A stretch of DNA of 64,000 bases, from assembly GCA_037957365.1 (NCBI GenBank), contig JARHVA010001473.1, forward strand, positions 3,190,001 to 3,254,000, given 5' to 3'. The position numbers were made by a program, and so were the translations under genes. Positions 1 to 12,452 of the stretch are shown here, in pieces (the stretch's first letter is position 1; every line of letters starts with the position of its first letter). The notes below the pieces were generated by a model. It was given only the letters and a program-made list of their open reading frames with translations, did not search any database and was not told the origin of the DNA. Source of the stretch: Torreya grandis. Taxonomy: Eukaryota; Streptophyta; Pinopsida; Cupressales; Taxaceae.

Positions 1-199
1 TTGGTGGTTTGTAATTAATCTCATCCTATTAAACAGAGCAATCTAGGGATGATCATGCCTAATGTTACTTTAGTTGAGTTGGGAAGTGTAGTTTTGAAGG
101 AGAAATTTTGGTTCTCTTCTATTGTAGTGATTTATTAATTTCAAAAACTTTAGTTGAGCATAGTCAATTTGCATACCTAGATTTATAAGCATGGGAAAC

Positions 200-1160
200 A
201 TCTTTTGATTGGAAATTTTGTTATTCTTCCTTGTGCCAAGGTCTTCTTCATCATTTTCTACTCTTCCTCCATTGATAGAGATTGACTATTGCATTTATAC
301 CCTTGGAATTGGGATAAAGCTTTTCTTTGCATGAAACCATGATTCTTTATTTTTAATCCTATTACATAATCCTTTGCTACAACACCTATTTGGGTCAGGT
401 TGCCTCATTTGACATTGGTAGCTCTCTTGGGGACTTTATTTCTCTCACTTTTGAGATTGAATCTCACATGCATACTACCTTTTTTCAAATGTGCATTATC
501 TTAGATCTCTCCACAAAATTAACACAAGTTATTAAGATCAATGTTGGTAATAGAATCTAGAATCCACCTTTGGATTATGAAAGATTAAATTTTTAGATGT
601 AAGAATTGCTTTTCTTCCAGTCATATGGCTATTGATTGTCCCAAATTCTAGTGGCCAATTTGATAGCAAGATTAAAATTATAAAATTTGGAACTTGGTGG
701 AAAGATGTTGATGTGAAGCATCTAATTTTCTTTGGTAAGGATAGGGAACCAAATTTTGGAGGTAGGGGTAAGGATTTTGGTTCTATTAAGGATATTGGTT
801 ATCCCATTGATTTTATTAAATGTCATCCTTCTCCTATGGATTCTTCCTCTAAAGTGATCTCTTCATATTGTGTCAATAAGGAAGTCCCCTCTGATAAAAA
901 AGTCTTTGGATTGAAATTTTATGCCCCAAGATCTCCCTGGAGTTTGATAGATTGCTCTTTGTAAGAATTGAGTCCATCCCCTTTAGGTTATTTTTATATG
1001 GATGCCTTGGAATCAAACATGGTATCTTCTCAAGTTGATAGTCTAGTTGATGATGGTAAAGGATGGATAAAGGTCTCTCACAGGAAAAAAATTGCTTTTA
1101 AAATGAACCTATGTTATATGGAACTCTGCTCTCACAAGAAACCAATAGTACCTTAAGTGG
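200..1160 (+). pseudogene. LINE ORF1 remnant (DUF4283-like domain plus CCHC zinc knuckle)
   Basis: Decayed nucleic-acid-binding ORF1 protein of a plant L1-type non-LTR retrotransposon. Around 305-360 the plus strand reads WNWDKAFLCMKP, a stop, then FFIFNPIT, like the DUF4283 'PWF...FNP' segment. Around 388-415 it reads TPIWVRLPHL, the next conserved block of that domain. After LDYERLNF near 575-592 a one-base frame change leads into FRCKNCFSSSHMAIDCP at about 591-642, a perfect C-x2-C-x4-H-x4-C zinc knuckle. An open stretch at 632-964 follows, and 968-1156 ends with DDGKGWIKVSHRKK, like the basic tail of many plant ORF1 proteins. Several stops and at least one frameshift make it non-functional. 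The family call is from motifs only, but the order of motifs is right for ORF1. Confidence 0.7.
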
Positions 1161-1410
1161 GGTATGTGGTGCTATATTTTGGTTATTTTTATTTTTTTGG
1201 TTTAATTTTGATCATTTTAAATTCTTTTAACTAGTTTATTTGGCTCACCTATTTATGGCAAAGCTTTTTCTTAGTGGATTTTGTAATGTTGATTGCATCG
1301 ATACACTAGGTCACATTACTAATATTTTTTGAGTTTTTTAACGGGTAGGGGACCCATTAAAACTTTGTATCTATCCCAAAAGAAATAAAAGGAAGAAAAT
1401 AAGGAAGTTT
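1160..1410 (+). mobile_element. LINE 3'-terminal-like sequence directly after ORF1
   Basis: T-rich sequence leads to TTTTTTAACGGGTAGGGGAC near 1,333 and an A-rich stretch (AAAAGAAATAAAAGG, about 1,378-1,393). This resembles the 3' untranslated end and tail of plant L1-like elements. No endonuclease or reverse transcriptase (ORF2) lies between the ORF1 remnant and this end. Either ORF2 was deleted or the element was ORF1-only. The resemblance to LINE 3' ends is from memory of the sequence style, not an alignment. Confidence 0.4.
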
Positions 1411-2549
1411 TCATATACATTAAGTATATATACAAGGTTTGGTCTTCACATTTGATATTTTATCCTTTAGCTCTTCCCATCCAAACTTCTAACCTGTAAA
1501 AGAAATAAAGAAAGAAATGAGAAATGAGTTTAAGAAATAAATTTTATATTGGCCATAAGTACATATAAGGAAAAATTTGAAATCCCTAGATCTTAGGACT
1601 CAGATTCAAGGCTATGATTTAATCCACCACTTCAAATTGGGAACACATTTGACTTTTTTAATTTTGTTTTTGAATGAATTGTCTTGCTATAGAATTTTAG
1701 ATAAATATGTAATTAAATCATATAGGTCTCATTTAAATTTCCTCTTTTAATATTTTTGAAGACAAAACTTTATCAAATTATTTTTTATTAGATATGGTAA
1801 AATAATGGGTTAAAGGACCTATGCTCGATACAAAATAAAACCATAAGATAGATAATAATAATAGATAGGGAAAAAATTAAATAGAGTCCAAAGATTCAAC
1901 AAACTAAAAATAAACTATAGTCACCATCAAGCCACCACCAAGAAGATACAAAAAAGACAACAAAAAACCAAAAACCAAGAAGTTATAGGGCTGACTCCTT
2001 TCAATCTGAGTATAACACCAGCTTGTTAGTTTCAATATTTTCTTTGTGCCTTTCTTTTCCTCTAGTTATATTATTGATGCCCTATGGAGAGTCGGTAACT
2101 TCCTTCTTCCTCTTAATCACTACCATTCTAGCTTCAACCTTTTCCTAGATAGTATTCCTCCTTTTTGCTTCTCCATCTCTACTCTGGTTATTAATGTGTT
2201 TTTTAATGTGTGGGGATAATACCACATTATCATCTCCCTCTTTCTAATTATCTCCCTTTTTCAAAAATAAATCCTCTAGGGACAATGTTACTTTTAGCTT
2301 TTTAACTTCATCCAAGATTTTAGAGTTAAACAACCTTTAGATGGTGACCTTAGTCTAGAGTTTTTGTAGGTATTATTCAATTTTATCTAACAAATTATAT
2401 TTAAAAGGAAAATGACCTAAATCAAAAAGGGTCAATGTAAATAGGATATCCCTTCTAGCTATCCCTATGATAAAATTCTCTTGAGGCATATTCACATCCT
2501 AATCCCTCTGGCTTCCCTTCTCTTGGTCTCAAAAATCCTTGTTAACCTT
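1411..2549. other. No recognisable gene
   Basis: AT-rich sequence without a supported coding region. On the minus strand at about 2,000-2,300 there is a lysine/glutamate-rich interrupted reading frame of the kind left by retroelement gag or ORF1 proteins, but no motif allows a call. Confidence 0.4.
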
Positions 2550-3159
2550 TGTTAGGATAAATTAAAACCTAGATCTATCTCCAAATCATATACAAGATAA
2601 ACTATGAAATGAATTAATCAAACATTTAGAAAATAAACATAAACATGTACATAAAAGGAGATGCCACATTTAATGTGGTTCACCCAAAATGGGATACATC
2701 CACTAAACTTGTCTAGTATATTATTTCCAGTAATACAAGGGAAAAACAAATTCTTGTAACAAACCTTGTTACACCTCTCTACCTTTTATACCTCCTCTCT
2801 GTTTATAATATTTCATTATTTTTCACACTCATAAATCTCATCCATATATCAATACATTTTAGGGTAAAAAACCCCTAAACATAACCTCTACCATCAGATC
2901 TAAAAACCTTTAATAAATGGTCCAGATTGACTATGAAATTACAATTTAACAAGGCAATTTTAATAAAAAAATTCTTTGGGGCATGTGGCCCCTACACCCC
3001 CTACCATGGGGGTCATACCTCTCATATCCTTCAATGGGGGTTCCCCACTTGTAACTCCTCATGCCATCAGGGATTCAAAGAATAGGATCCAAAATTGATT
3101 GAAATAACATCAAAAATTTAACTTTGATCCTGGAAGACAACTAGGCTCCACACTTAACA
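2550..3159. mobile_element. Possible solo LTR (TGTTAGG...CTTAACA)
   Basis: A segment of about 610 bp begins TGTTAGGATAAA and ends CACTTAACA, a TG...CA pair with short inverted termini as in Ty1/copia LTRs. It contains ATTTAATGTGGTTCACCC near 2,670, a phrase like the conserved 'ACGTGGTTCACCC' stretch in many plant LTRs. No second copy, primer-binding site or polypurine tract is visible beside it, and no clean target duplication was found, so it may be chance. Confidence 0.3.
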
Positions 3160-4109
3160 CCCTAAAAAAAATTTCTTGGTCACTATGGATATGGATAACC
3201 TCAAAAAAATATTTATTTTATAGTGGTTCCCCCTTTTTAATAATCAAAATATAAGCCCTGATGGATAATGTCAATCAATGGGTTAATCTTGAAATTATTG
3301 ATAGAAACCTAAAGAGACTTTAATAAGAAGAAAAGGATGCCAATGGGGTTACCTCTAAAGTGGTTGAGAAAGAGAAAGTGCTGGGAAAAGAGGATAGTAC
3401 ATTCTCCCTTGAAGGTTATGTATTTAATAACCTATAAGTAGACATTAGGCATTCTTCTTAGTAGGTCAACTTGAAGAAACCATTTCTAGTTAGAGGGCTT
3501 AGGTTTTTATTTTTAGAATTGTAAAAAATATTAAATAGTTCCTCTTTAATTTTTTATCTTTAAAATATTTAACACCATTAAAAACCATACTTATGACTTC
3601 ACCAATTATTTATTCATAGACAGTGATTTTAATACCGCACATTCTGACTTCTCTCTCGACCTATCCTCTATAAAAATCATGAGAGATTTCCACATCGTAT
3701 CCCACTAGCCTCTCCATAAAATTTGATAGACCTCCATTCACCATTTTCTTCCAAATATAGGTATCCTCCTTGACCTTTATCCCTATCATGGCCACCACCC
3801 ATTTTGAGCTTATTATCTTCACTATGATTTATGCAAATATAACAAGTAGCTATTAAGTCTAAAAATCCTTTATTTGGATTTTTCCTTGTAAAGATAACTA
3901 TTAAAACCCATCTATTACACTAGTATATAGCCTTAATATGTGAAGAGATAATGATTTCAAAAAACATGACTTTATGACTATTCCCACATAGCTTAGATTT
4001 ATCATTAATAATAATCATTAATTCACACATTATATTAGACTTTATCATATTGAATGGTTAGTGTGACATCATTATGGATGATCACATCATCATATAAATG
4101 CATAAGGTC
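3160..4109. other. No recognisable gene; minus-strand coding-like traces
   Basis: On the minus strand at about 3,640-3,900 a stretch reads CYICINHSEDNKLKMGGG and then GYLYLEENGEWRSIKF. It is coding-like, with a weak C-x2-C-x2-H pattern, but I cannot assign it to a family. The rest is AT-rich sequence without features. Confidence 0.3.
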
Positions 4110-4441
4110 TCCAATCATAACCCTATGTTATCCATCTTATCATCACCCTTATTGCCTTCTCTATAGACATGGCCAATAGTCAATCCCTTAAAAGAATATA
4201 AAAGGGATTTGACATCCTCCATTATGATAGCAATCAACTAGGAAGGTTTGGAAGTACCCTTCAGGCACTTGATAATATTTAATGAATCCCCTTCCACCTG
4301 AAGGTTCTCCACTCACATCTTAGCATCCAACTAGATCCCCCACCAAGCTGCCAAGGCTTCCACCATATGGTTAGTTTGAATCCCTAAAGGAATCACTTAT
4401 GCTTCTAGAAGATTATCATTACAATACTAAATTACCCCACC
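4110..4441 (-). pseudogene. LINE-type RNase H (RVT_3) domain remnant
   Basis: Reading the minus strand from 4,441 down, a single frame gives GGVI, a stop, NDNLLEA, a stop, VIPLGIQTNHMVEALAAWWG, VENLQVEGDSLNIIKCLKG, then IGHVYREGNKGDD near the end. This matches the plant RNase H-like fold of the C-terminus of some LINE ORF2 proteins (RVT_3). The acidic E of VEAL and D of EGDS are kept, and GNKGDD sits where N-x-x-A-D is usual. Stops stand inside otherwise conserved positions. No reverse transcriptase is visible upstream (above 4,441), so the copy is 5'-truncated, as is common for LINEs. A decayed host gene with the same domain is a less likely alternative. Confidence 0.7.
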
Positions 4442-7014
4442 ACCTCTTGTTGGAATTTATTAAATTATTATACAAGGATAACTTAAATTTAAGTTAGATA
4501 ACCTTTGGAATTACATTTATTTAATATCTATCAAAATATATTTAATTAACCAAGTCTAAATTAACAAATTTATTATTTCATTATTTAAATGCCTTAAAGA
4601 AGAATTTAATTTATTATTTTTTAGACAATATAAATTATCAACTAGATTAAAACTATTAAAATAATGATACATTTATTTGAAGTATTTTGAAAAAATGTTT
4701 ATTAATTATCTAGTGAGACATTTAAAGTAACCAAGTTTTCAATGTTGAATTGATTATTTTATTGTTTGGTAAAACTTTGGTGGTAAAGTGAAACCAATTT
4801 AAGTTAATGACATATAGATTTAGCCTAGTTATGTGAATAATATAGTCCTAATAGTGAAAAAAAATTGTTAGCATTTTTATGGGTTTTATTTATGGTAATT
4901 GTTTTGGGCATCACATTAATTATTTATTACTAGTGAGAGTTGTCTCACAAATGCCTCATACAATGTAACTTTCTAAAAAGTTGATCTCTTTAGTAACCTA
5001 AAAATACAAATATTAGAATGGGTGTTATTTAATTGATCAATGATGACATATCCCTTAGGTTGATTGGTTTTATTTGTGATAGGTTGAGGGGGTTGAGGAG
5101 GAACATGTTTATTACATATATTTTCTCACATATGGTAGGGCACGCTACCTCTTCTAGTATTGACAATATGGACCACAAAATCTAATATAAACCATGGGTG
5201 AATAATGGGTTACGATAATATCTAGTACAATATTGATATATCGAGGGAGGTGTGACAACATGAGTCATGTATGACTTTTGGTTCCTAGTGGTAATATGTA
5301 ACAACTCGAATATGAGGTTTCAATAATTGGATTGAAGAAGATTATAAATTATTCATTATTAATTTTAGACTTATTAGTGTGAAATAATTTGATTTATGGG
5401 ATTACATAATTTTTAAAAATTTGGTATAGTAAAGGAAAACTATATATAATGATTAAAATCATGGCTTGATTCATTCATCCATTATGGCCATGTGTAATTT
5501 TTAATATTAGGGAAAATAAATAATCATGTCTGATACTAAAACCCTAAAAAATAAAGATGAAACAATAAAGGAAAGTTAGGGTTTGGTAATGTTCAAGTAG
5601 TATTTTATTTCACCAATATATTTTACCCTAATTTGGTTATGATTAACCCTAAATAAGATACAAACTAGTATAATTTAGATTATAAAGTATGATAATTAAG
5701 CCTCAATTTGAATGTATAAAATTGATATTTGTTTGAAAATGAAACATACTAAATTTGGAAAGTAAAAAAGGATACTTTACTTAGTGTTTCCTTGTACTTT
5801 ATAAAAAATAAGACATTTCCAATCAACATTAAAAGAGGAAAATATAATTATTATATGTTTGGTACATGTTTTAGATCTATGTTGTGCCTAGATAGTAATG
5901 TCAATGTTAGGTCAATATGATTCAGATCGTAGTTCAAATCTGGACAATAATGTCTTTGTAAATTTTGTATATTTAGACATAGGCAAGGAACCTATTTATG
6001 TTTCACCTTTGTGTGAAATCTCAAGGTTTAATTACATGCACAACATACATAAATCCTTCTCCTTCATCTAAAACCCTATGTCTAGTTGTGAAGGGATAAA
6101 CCTATAAAATTTTGATAAATGTAATAGATTGAGATAACCCCAATCACCCTCATCGATGATCAATCACTTCCTATATATCTAATAATCTAAATAAGGAAAT
6201 CAATCCAGACATAGGTATTCCCCTTGGTGTGAATGTGTAATTTCATTCCTTTATTATATGAGTGTACCTGATCTATATTTCAACCTTGGTAATGCTTAAT
6301 CTTACCAAGGTTTGGTATGTTTTGAACTTGGAAGATGATTGTTCCTAGTTATTAATTTAAAATTTGGGAGGAGTAGGGAAGTTTTTACAAATGTACAATA
6401 ATGTTCTTCATATGTTCTTAATAATTTATAGATGACTAATATATTCCCAATAAGATTAGGCTTGCTCTATATTTATATGAGTCTATTTAGATAATTTCTC
6501 ATGCCACTAACATGATAGGAAGATGGGTTGACCAATGAGAATTTTTTTATCTTGAAATTTAAGTGTTGTGTCATGAAGGATAAACCATAAGATTTGGGTG
6601 GTACCATTTAAATTTGATAGTTATGTCTGGGAGACATAAACAATGATATGATGATCTATATATGTCTAAGTAAGATAATTTACTGATTTGGTATAAACTA
6701 ATGGAATTTTTGAGGTGACTAAAAATAACTTGGAATAATTAAAACCATAGATAGAATTTGATGTGAGATAATGGTTAATTAGATTAATATATTTACATAC
6801 AAGTCATGTAAGATGAAGGTAGGTTAAAATTGACATTATCAAATTTCTAATATAAGATTTTAGTGTCTATAGATACACATAGATTTGGCATATTTTCTAA
6901 GTTAAAAATCTATTTTTATTTATAAGTAAATAAATGCATTAATAGTCTCTAAGTGTATAGTTGATACTAATTTTTATACTCATAAAAATGCCATGGTTAG
7001 TTCAAATGTGTGTA
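4442..7014. other. No recognisable gene
   Basis: About 2.6 kb of AT-rich sequence with no supported coding region, repeat pair or RNA gene. Confidence 0.5.
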
Positions 7015-7425
7015 TGTATATTCAATAGCTAAACAAGGAGACTCTGGAGGTGGCCCATATCCATACCTCACTAATATATTTGGGTAATGCACCATGCATG
7101 ATTGCTAATGTATGTCCCTATTCACCTTCAACATAAGGAACCCTAAGGGGATGCCATAGGAGTTATTCTTGATGTCACTCTAATAACTCACCTGGTTTGT
7201 CTCCATCATATAATTAATTGGATCCTCTAGCACAATGTAATGATTGGGCTCCACTTCCTTTCCCTGAAAAGTTTGCACACTTTTATTTTGAAAATTTTCC
7301 CCCATAACCACTCTTGATGAAAATAAAATTGATACTAAATAAAATATGAAGGTAGTGAACAGTGTAAACACTACGTGGAATTCCTTTCCTGAGAAAGGTT
7401 CCCTATCAGATGCTAGTTGGTACAA
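7015..7425 (-). pseudogene. Unrecognised coding-like remnant
   Basis: On the minus strand an 81-codon open frame (7,180-7,425) continues in the same frame past two stops to about 7,015. It has a hydrophobic stretch (FTLFTTFIFYLVSILFSS) and then a more globular-looking part with LEDPINYMMETNQVSY and GYGPPPESPCLAIEY. The amino-acid composition is better than random for such AT-rich DNA. I do not recognise the family, and it could equally be chance. No neighbour helps. Confidence 0.2.
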
Positions 7426-10400
7426 ACTAGATGATTGGGCTATGCTACCAAAAGTCTACTTGCTATGTCTACTTTATTTTTTTATTGATATAATTATCAA
7501 TCATATGTAATTTTTTTTTGTTTTTACTTCCTAGGCCCATTTTTTATATGGCCTAATTTATCACCCTTAGAGGTTCTTTCATACAATGCATTTTATTAAG
7601 TTAATAGTATGTAATTTTTTTTACAATTTTATGTATGTGAAGAGTCTATAATATTTTTGTAAATTAATACTAATTTAATTTTTAATTGTCTATTAAAAAA
7701 AGGAATAAGATAAAATAGAAATAAAAAAGGTTCCCACATCTTAAATATAAATACTTTCAATCCCAAAAACAAAATCCAATGTAATTTAGTAAACCAATTC
7801 ATGGGTAATTTTGATTTCCATTGGAAATATTTATAAACCCATTATGTAAGATTTTTTATTCATTATTGGATCACAAACATCAATTTGGGAAGTGGGAATT
7901 ATATTATTAAAATAAGGTGTCAATATAATGTTGGTTATAACTTGTAGATGGGTTTGTTTTATTATTTTCTTTCTCTTTTTTAGTTGCAAGGGAAATTTTA
8001 CATTGTGCAAGATCCTTTTGAATTGTAATAATTTGAGCCAAGGTTATTTTTTTATGACCAAAATGATTTAAGTATTTGTAATTTTATTTTTTATTTGTCC
8101 CTTTTATATAAACCATAATACTCCCAAAAGAAGACCCTAGTGCCCCATTATGGTTCCATAGGATTTCCTACCATTAAGGGTAAAAAATGAGTGAAATAAA
8201 AATTAGATGCATTTAGGTAGTTATTTTACTAGTGGTGGTTATGGTATGGCATACCATATCAAATGTTATAATCCCTTCTTGATAAAATACATAAGAAAAA
8301 AATTATAATCATAAAACAATGATGGTGGTGCAACTCGTATTGCTTGTCTATATATTTTTGTTGGTGGTGGTCTTGGTGTAATCCACATAGCTATCCTAGG
8401 TAAATAAACCCTCTAAAGAAATGTATTATTCCTCATCCCAATATTAAATGACTGGTACATATATATTAAATATATTTATCTTTAAAACTCATATAGATAT
8501 GAATCTTATGCTAAAATCTTAATCTATCACATACTACATTGATTAACATATTTATAGTATTATCCATGATTTTCACACATAGTGGTTATAGATTCCCTTT
8601 ATCTTGTTGCACCATTGTGTTAGGGTCTAATAATATCTTTTGAAATAAAATGGTGCTCAAAACTTCATTGTATGCCTAAGATATTACAACTTTTTGATTT
8701 CCTTCTCTAGAAAAGAAGAGAAACTCTTATATATATGATAGTCAAATGGATGTAATATTTAAGATCTAAACTTGGCATTGACATCTCATAGTCACTTGTC
8801 CAATCCCCCTTGTCTATCAATGAATGTATGCATCTTAATGAAATTATTTATGGAAATCAAAATAAGGAGAAAATAGAGAGTTCCATTGCACAATTCATTA
8901 TTCAAACAAACCTTTGTTTCACATCATTTTTTTTGTCCTTGTTAATTGTACTTATTGAGGCCTATGAATTTCCCAATTAAGGAAAAATAACCATATTTTA
9001 TGCAACATTTTAGGTGGGATGCTATAAAATTTTGGGACATTTAGTTTTCTAAAATTTGTTATACATGAAATCTTGATGTAAAATTGTAGGTTTTCATGTC
9101 CAAAAAAAGAATTAAATATATTTCCTTAACTAAATAGATAAAATATTAATTGCATATATTTTAACATTTGATTGGGTTTCCCCATAAATTTTGCATGGAT
9201 AACTGAAGGAATTCGGTCCCTCACCCAATTTTAAACAACAATATTCAAAGATTAAAGATTTAATAATCTTGGAAACATTATAAAAAATATGCCAACTAAT
9301 AGATTACAATGTTTGATTGGCCAAGTTTAAAATTAAGTCAGCCAAAAATCCTAAAAACCAAAATAGAAATAAATTATAACAATAGTTTGAAGCTAAACTA
9401 TAACAATAAGAAAAAAATGTAGTCCCCACTAAAAACTCTACTAATCTAAGACATATAAGAGTAAACTATTTTATTTTGAGTCCTAAAGGAAGGAATGATT
9501 TAACCAACCTAAAGTGATTTGCCTCTTAAAACCAAGAAACATTTTTTAAATTAATTTATATGTTGATAAAAGGATAATTAGAATGATTTTCATCACCTAA
9601 AAACTCACCAAAAATACCCACATTACCCAAGTAATCCAAGTATCCAAATACATATAAGGGTTAATGTGAATGCATTTTATTATAGATAATTAGATTATTT
9701 AACTCTTCCCATGGACTAAAAATAATAATGTTTTAATTATTTTGGATTAGTTTGATCTAAATAGTTTAAAACTAGGGATAAATTATATTGTGTAAAATAT
9801 AGTAATAATATTCTAATCCGAATTGGGGAAATTGATATTTCACTTAGACAATTATAATTAAAAATAAAGGAGATGTACTTAGTTTATTTATGTATTCTTT
9901 CACTCAAAATAGTCATCACTAATTTTGAAAATGCTCTTTGTAAGCTCTATTTATTCTTAGATCATAAAAATCTAGATCAAAACCTACCTGGACTTTGTTG
10001 ATAACATCGTTACCCCTAGTGATGAGTACTATTTCATAGTTAAAAAGGGGGTGTCCCTATATGTTGTAAAAGTTTGTAACTCCTCAAACCCACCCACCTA
10101 CACCTATATATTTTACCTATGTTTGCACTCAAATTTAGTTATATGCATTGATTTTTCTTATTTATGCTTCCTTTAAAACCCTAATCACACTTTTGACCAC
10201 AATATTACTTAAAAAATGATTTGCTATTTGGGTTGGATAACCCCAACCACTCCCAAATAAGTGATTGATATTTTTATATGTTCTAATATTCAAAATAGAT
10301 CTCAAACTATACATAGTTATCTACACATGTGTGTATACAATATCATGATCAATCTATAATGCAATACAATGTTTGGATTTTAACCCTTGACACCATACAA

Positions 10401-11367
10401 CCTTAACTTCTATGTGTGTTTGAAATTGGCCCTAGGGATGCTCCTTTGAAGTATTTTTAGATATTTATGCCTTTGTGATATTGTACTAAAGGAATTCTAA
10501 TGGATTTCTTAAAATTTTAATGACTTTCTAGGATGTTTCTAGGTTATGACCAAGTTACCCAATGAGAAATAACCTTAGGATAGATTTATATTTATAGATA
10601 ACTCTTTTTTATTTCTATCTAAAATCAACCCATGAAAAATTAATGATCTGATAAATGGAGAAGGCCTATCTAAGATTTTGGAAGGTTCTTGTACAAAGTA
10701 GTTTAATCCTAAATAAGTGTATCTCGTGAATAGGGTTGGATAAGGCAACAAATAGGTATATAGATAGAGGAAAAGTGTACACAAGATTAAAATATGTATG
10801 TAACATCTAAGCATATCAAATTTAATGTTTCTAATGTGTCTGATACAAAATTTAGGTGTCTAAAGATGCCATTTTTGTAATCTAGTATTGAAAATTCAAA
10901 ATTAAAAGGATAAAATAATACGTTTGGTACCTATGATAATTTATCTTGATGTTAGCATGTTGCCCCAATTGTCCCATTTTATACATGAAAAAATTGTAAG
11001 AAAACATGTACAGATCAATTTATTATAAACATAAGCAATCTTAAATAATCTAGACCATTGAAAAAAATTGAAATTCAAAATATAAGGAATGAATACATCT
11101 AAGGATATGCAAACCAATCTTCCACTTGTTTAAATTTTTTGGATAATTATATGGGGTGTTATACCCCAATGAGATACAACCACTAAAACCTTTAATTGAG
11201 GAGTGAAAATGTCTCAAACACCATTCGATAAGGCATGTTATAAGTTGAGTGATGGAAAAATGTCAACCACATCACTTTGAATATCATCATAGTAATTATT
11301 TTGGAACCATGAAATAAGTTATGTATGTCTAAGTGGAACCCTAAAATATCTTCATACGTAAATGTGG
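7426..11367. other. No recognisable gene
   Basis: About 3.9 kb of AT-rich sequence with many homopolymer runs. Short open frames here (for example 10,575-10,814 minus and 11,192-11,524 minus) are rich in F, I, L and Y, as expected from AT-rich noise, and carry no motif. Confidence 0.5.
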
Positions 11368-12438
11368 TGTTAGGAAAAACATATCCCAAACTGTGCAAGA
11401 AATAATTGTGGAATAAAACAAGATACAAAATAATATAAAAGAGAGAACACATTACATAAGATATACGTAGAAACCCATAAAAATTGAAACAAGGGAAAAA
11501 CCACATGGCAATGGCATCTTCCAAATTTCTATTACTTCAGCAATACCTCCTCTATAAATAACTTCCTTAAGAAACCCCTTTCCAATGCTTAAACCAAAGC
11601 ATTCAGGTAGGCCAAGCCTATAAAGCCTTTAATTTTCCAACCTCCAAGCTAAAACAAGCAACTCCAAGCATGATTCTTACAACTAAATCATATAGGTGAG
11701 ATCCAAGATTCAAAATCTAATCATGCAATCCCAAGATTGAAAGGATACATGATATTCAAAAGGATTATCCACCAAATGGATGAAAAATACAAAGGAGAAC
11801 CCATGATTATATATAATTACAAGAGAGAAGAGAGAATAGGAAGAGAGAAACAAAGATGAGAGAGAAAATATGGCACCACATTCCAAATGGGAACACTAGT
11901 GATCCATAGTTCTTTACTTGTCACGTGTGCAATGTGCAAAAAATATTGTATTTACTTTAGACAAAATCCACCACCACCTCCATGTGATAATTTGTCTTTG
12001 TCCTCCACTCAACCACTAAATATAAATGATGCTAAATCATCTCTTGTCTTTAGCCAAGCACTAAGATAGTGGATCCTCTATAAAATTATGCCCCACACAC
12101 CCACTTATATTGATCATACATGGATATTATTTATCCTTGTCCCCCACATGCATCCAAGTGAAAAAGTAAAGGCAATCATGTGCATTAGTGGATAAGGCCA
12201 ACCCATTTGACACCTCATCAACATGATCACATGAAAGATCCTCCATGGTCCATGCCATATCACCTATATGCCACATCACCTACATGCCACATCACTTGTA
12301 TGCCACATCAACACTATGATACATCACCAATATGCCACATCACTCAAATGCCACCTCATCATGCATAGTCACATCCATCTCATCTCATTGAATAGTGACC
12401 ATGAATAGTGACTATGAATAGTGACTTCATACCTAACA
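11368..12438 (-). mobile_element. Ty1/copia LTR (minus strand)
   Basis: On the minus strand this 1,071-bp block begins TGTTAGGTATGAAG at 12,438 and ends TTTTTCCTAACA at 11,368. The termini form a 7-bp inverted pair (TGTTAGG/CCTAACA) with TG...CA ends. It is the 3' LTR of the minus-strand element, because a polypurine tract and copia pol lie directly upstream (12,439 to about 13,330). The 5' LTR is not in view. The base row next to the outer end is TGTGG, but the matching duplication cannot be tested. Confidence 0.75.
12225..12425. repeat. Short tandem repeats in the copia LTR U3
   Basis: Two tandem families lie near the U3 end of the LTR. About seven imperfect copies of a 17-20-bp ATGCCACATCACCTAT-like word occupy 12,249-12,360. 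Three copies of GAATAGTGACTAT-like 12-13-bp words occupy 12,390-12,425. Such short repeats in U3 often act as enhancer modules in LTR promoters; that role here is inference. Confidence 0.6.
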
Positions 12439-12452
12439 TTCTCCCACTTGAA
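12439..12452 (-). promoter_or_regulatory. Copia polypurine tract
   Basis: Minus-strand AAGTGGGAGAA sits immediately before the TGTTAGG start of the LTR. It is a purine-rich tract of the type that primes plus-strand DNA synthesis in LTR retrotransposons, and its position fixes the LTR boundary. Confidence 0.65.

Noticed and set aside
3640..3900. Minus-strand C-x2-C-x2-H word as a zinc knuckle of a second LINE ORF1
   Set aside because: Spacing does not fit CCHC and no neighbouring DUF4283 motif was found; kept only as a coding-like trace.
12225..12370. CRISPR-like or satellite array of CCACATCAC words
   Set aside because: Units are short and imperfect without spacers of constant size, and they lie inside an LTR of a eukaryotic retroelement.
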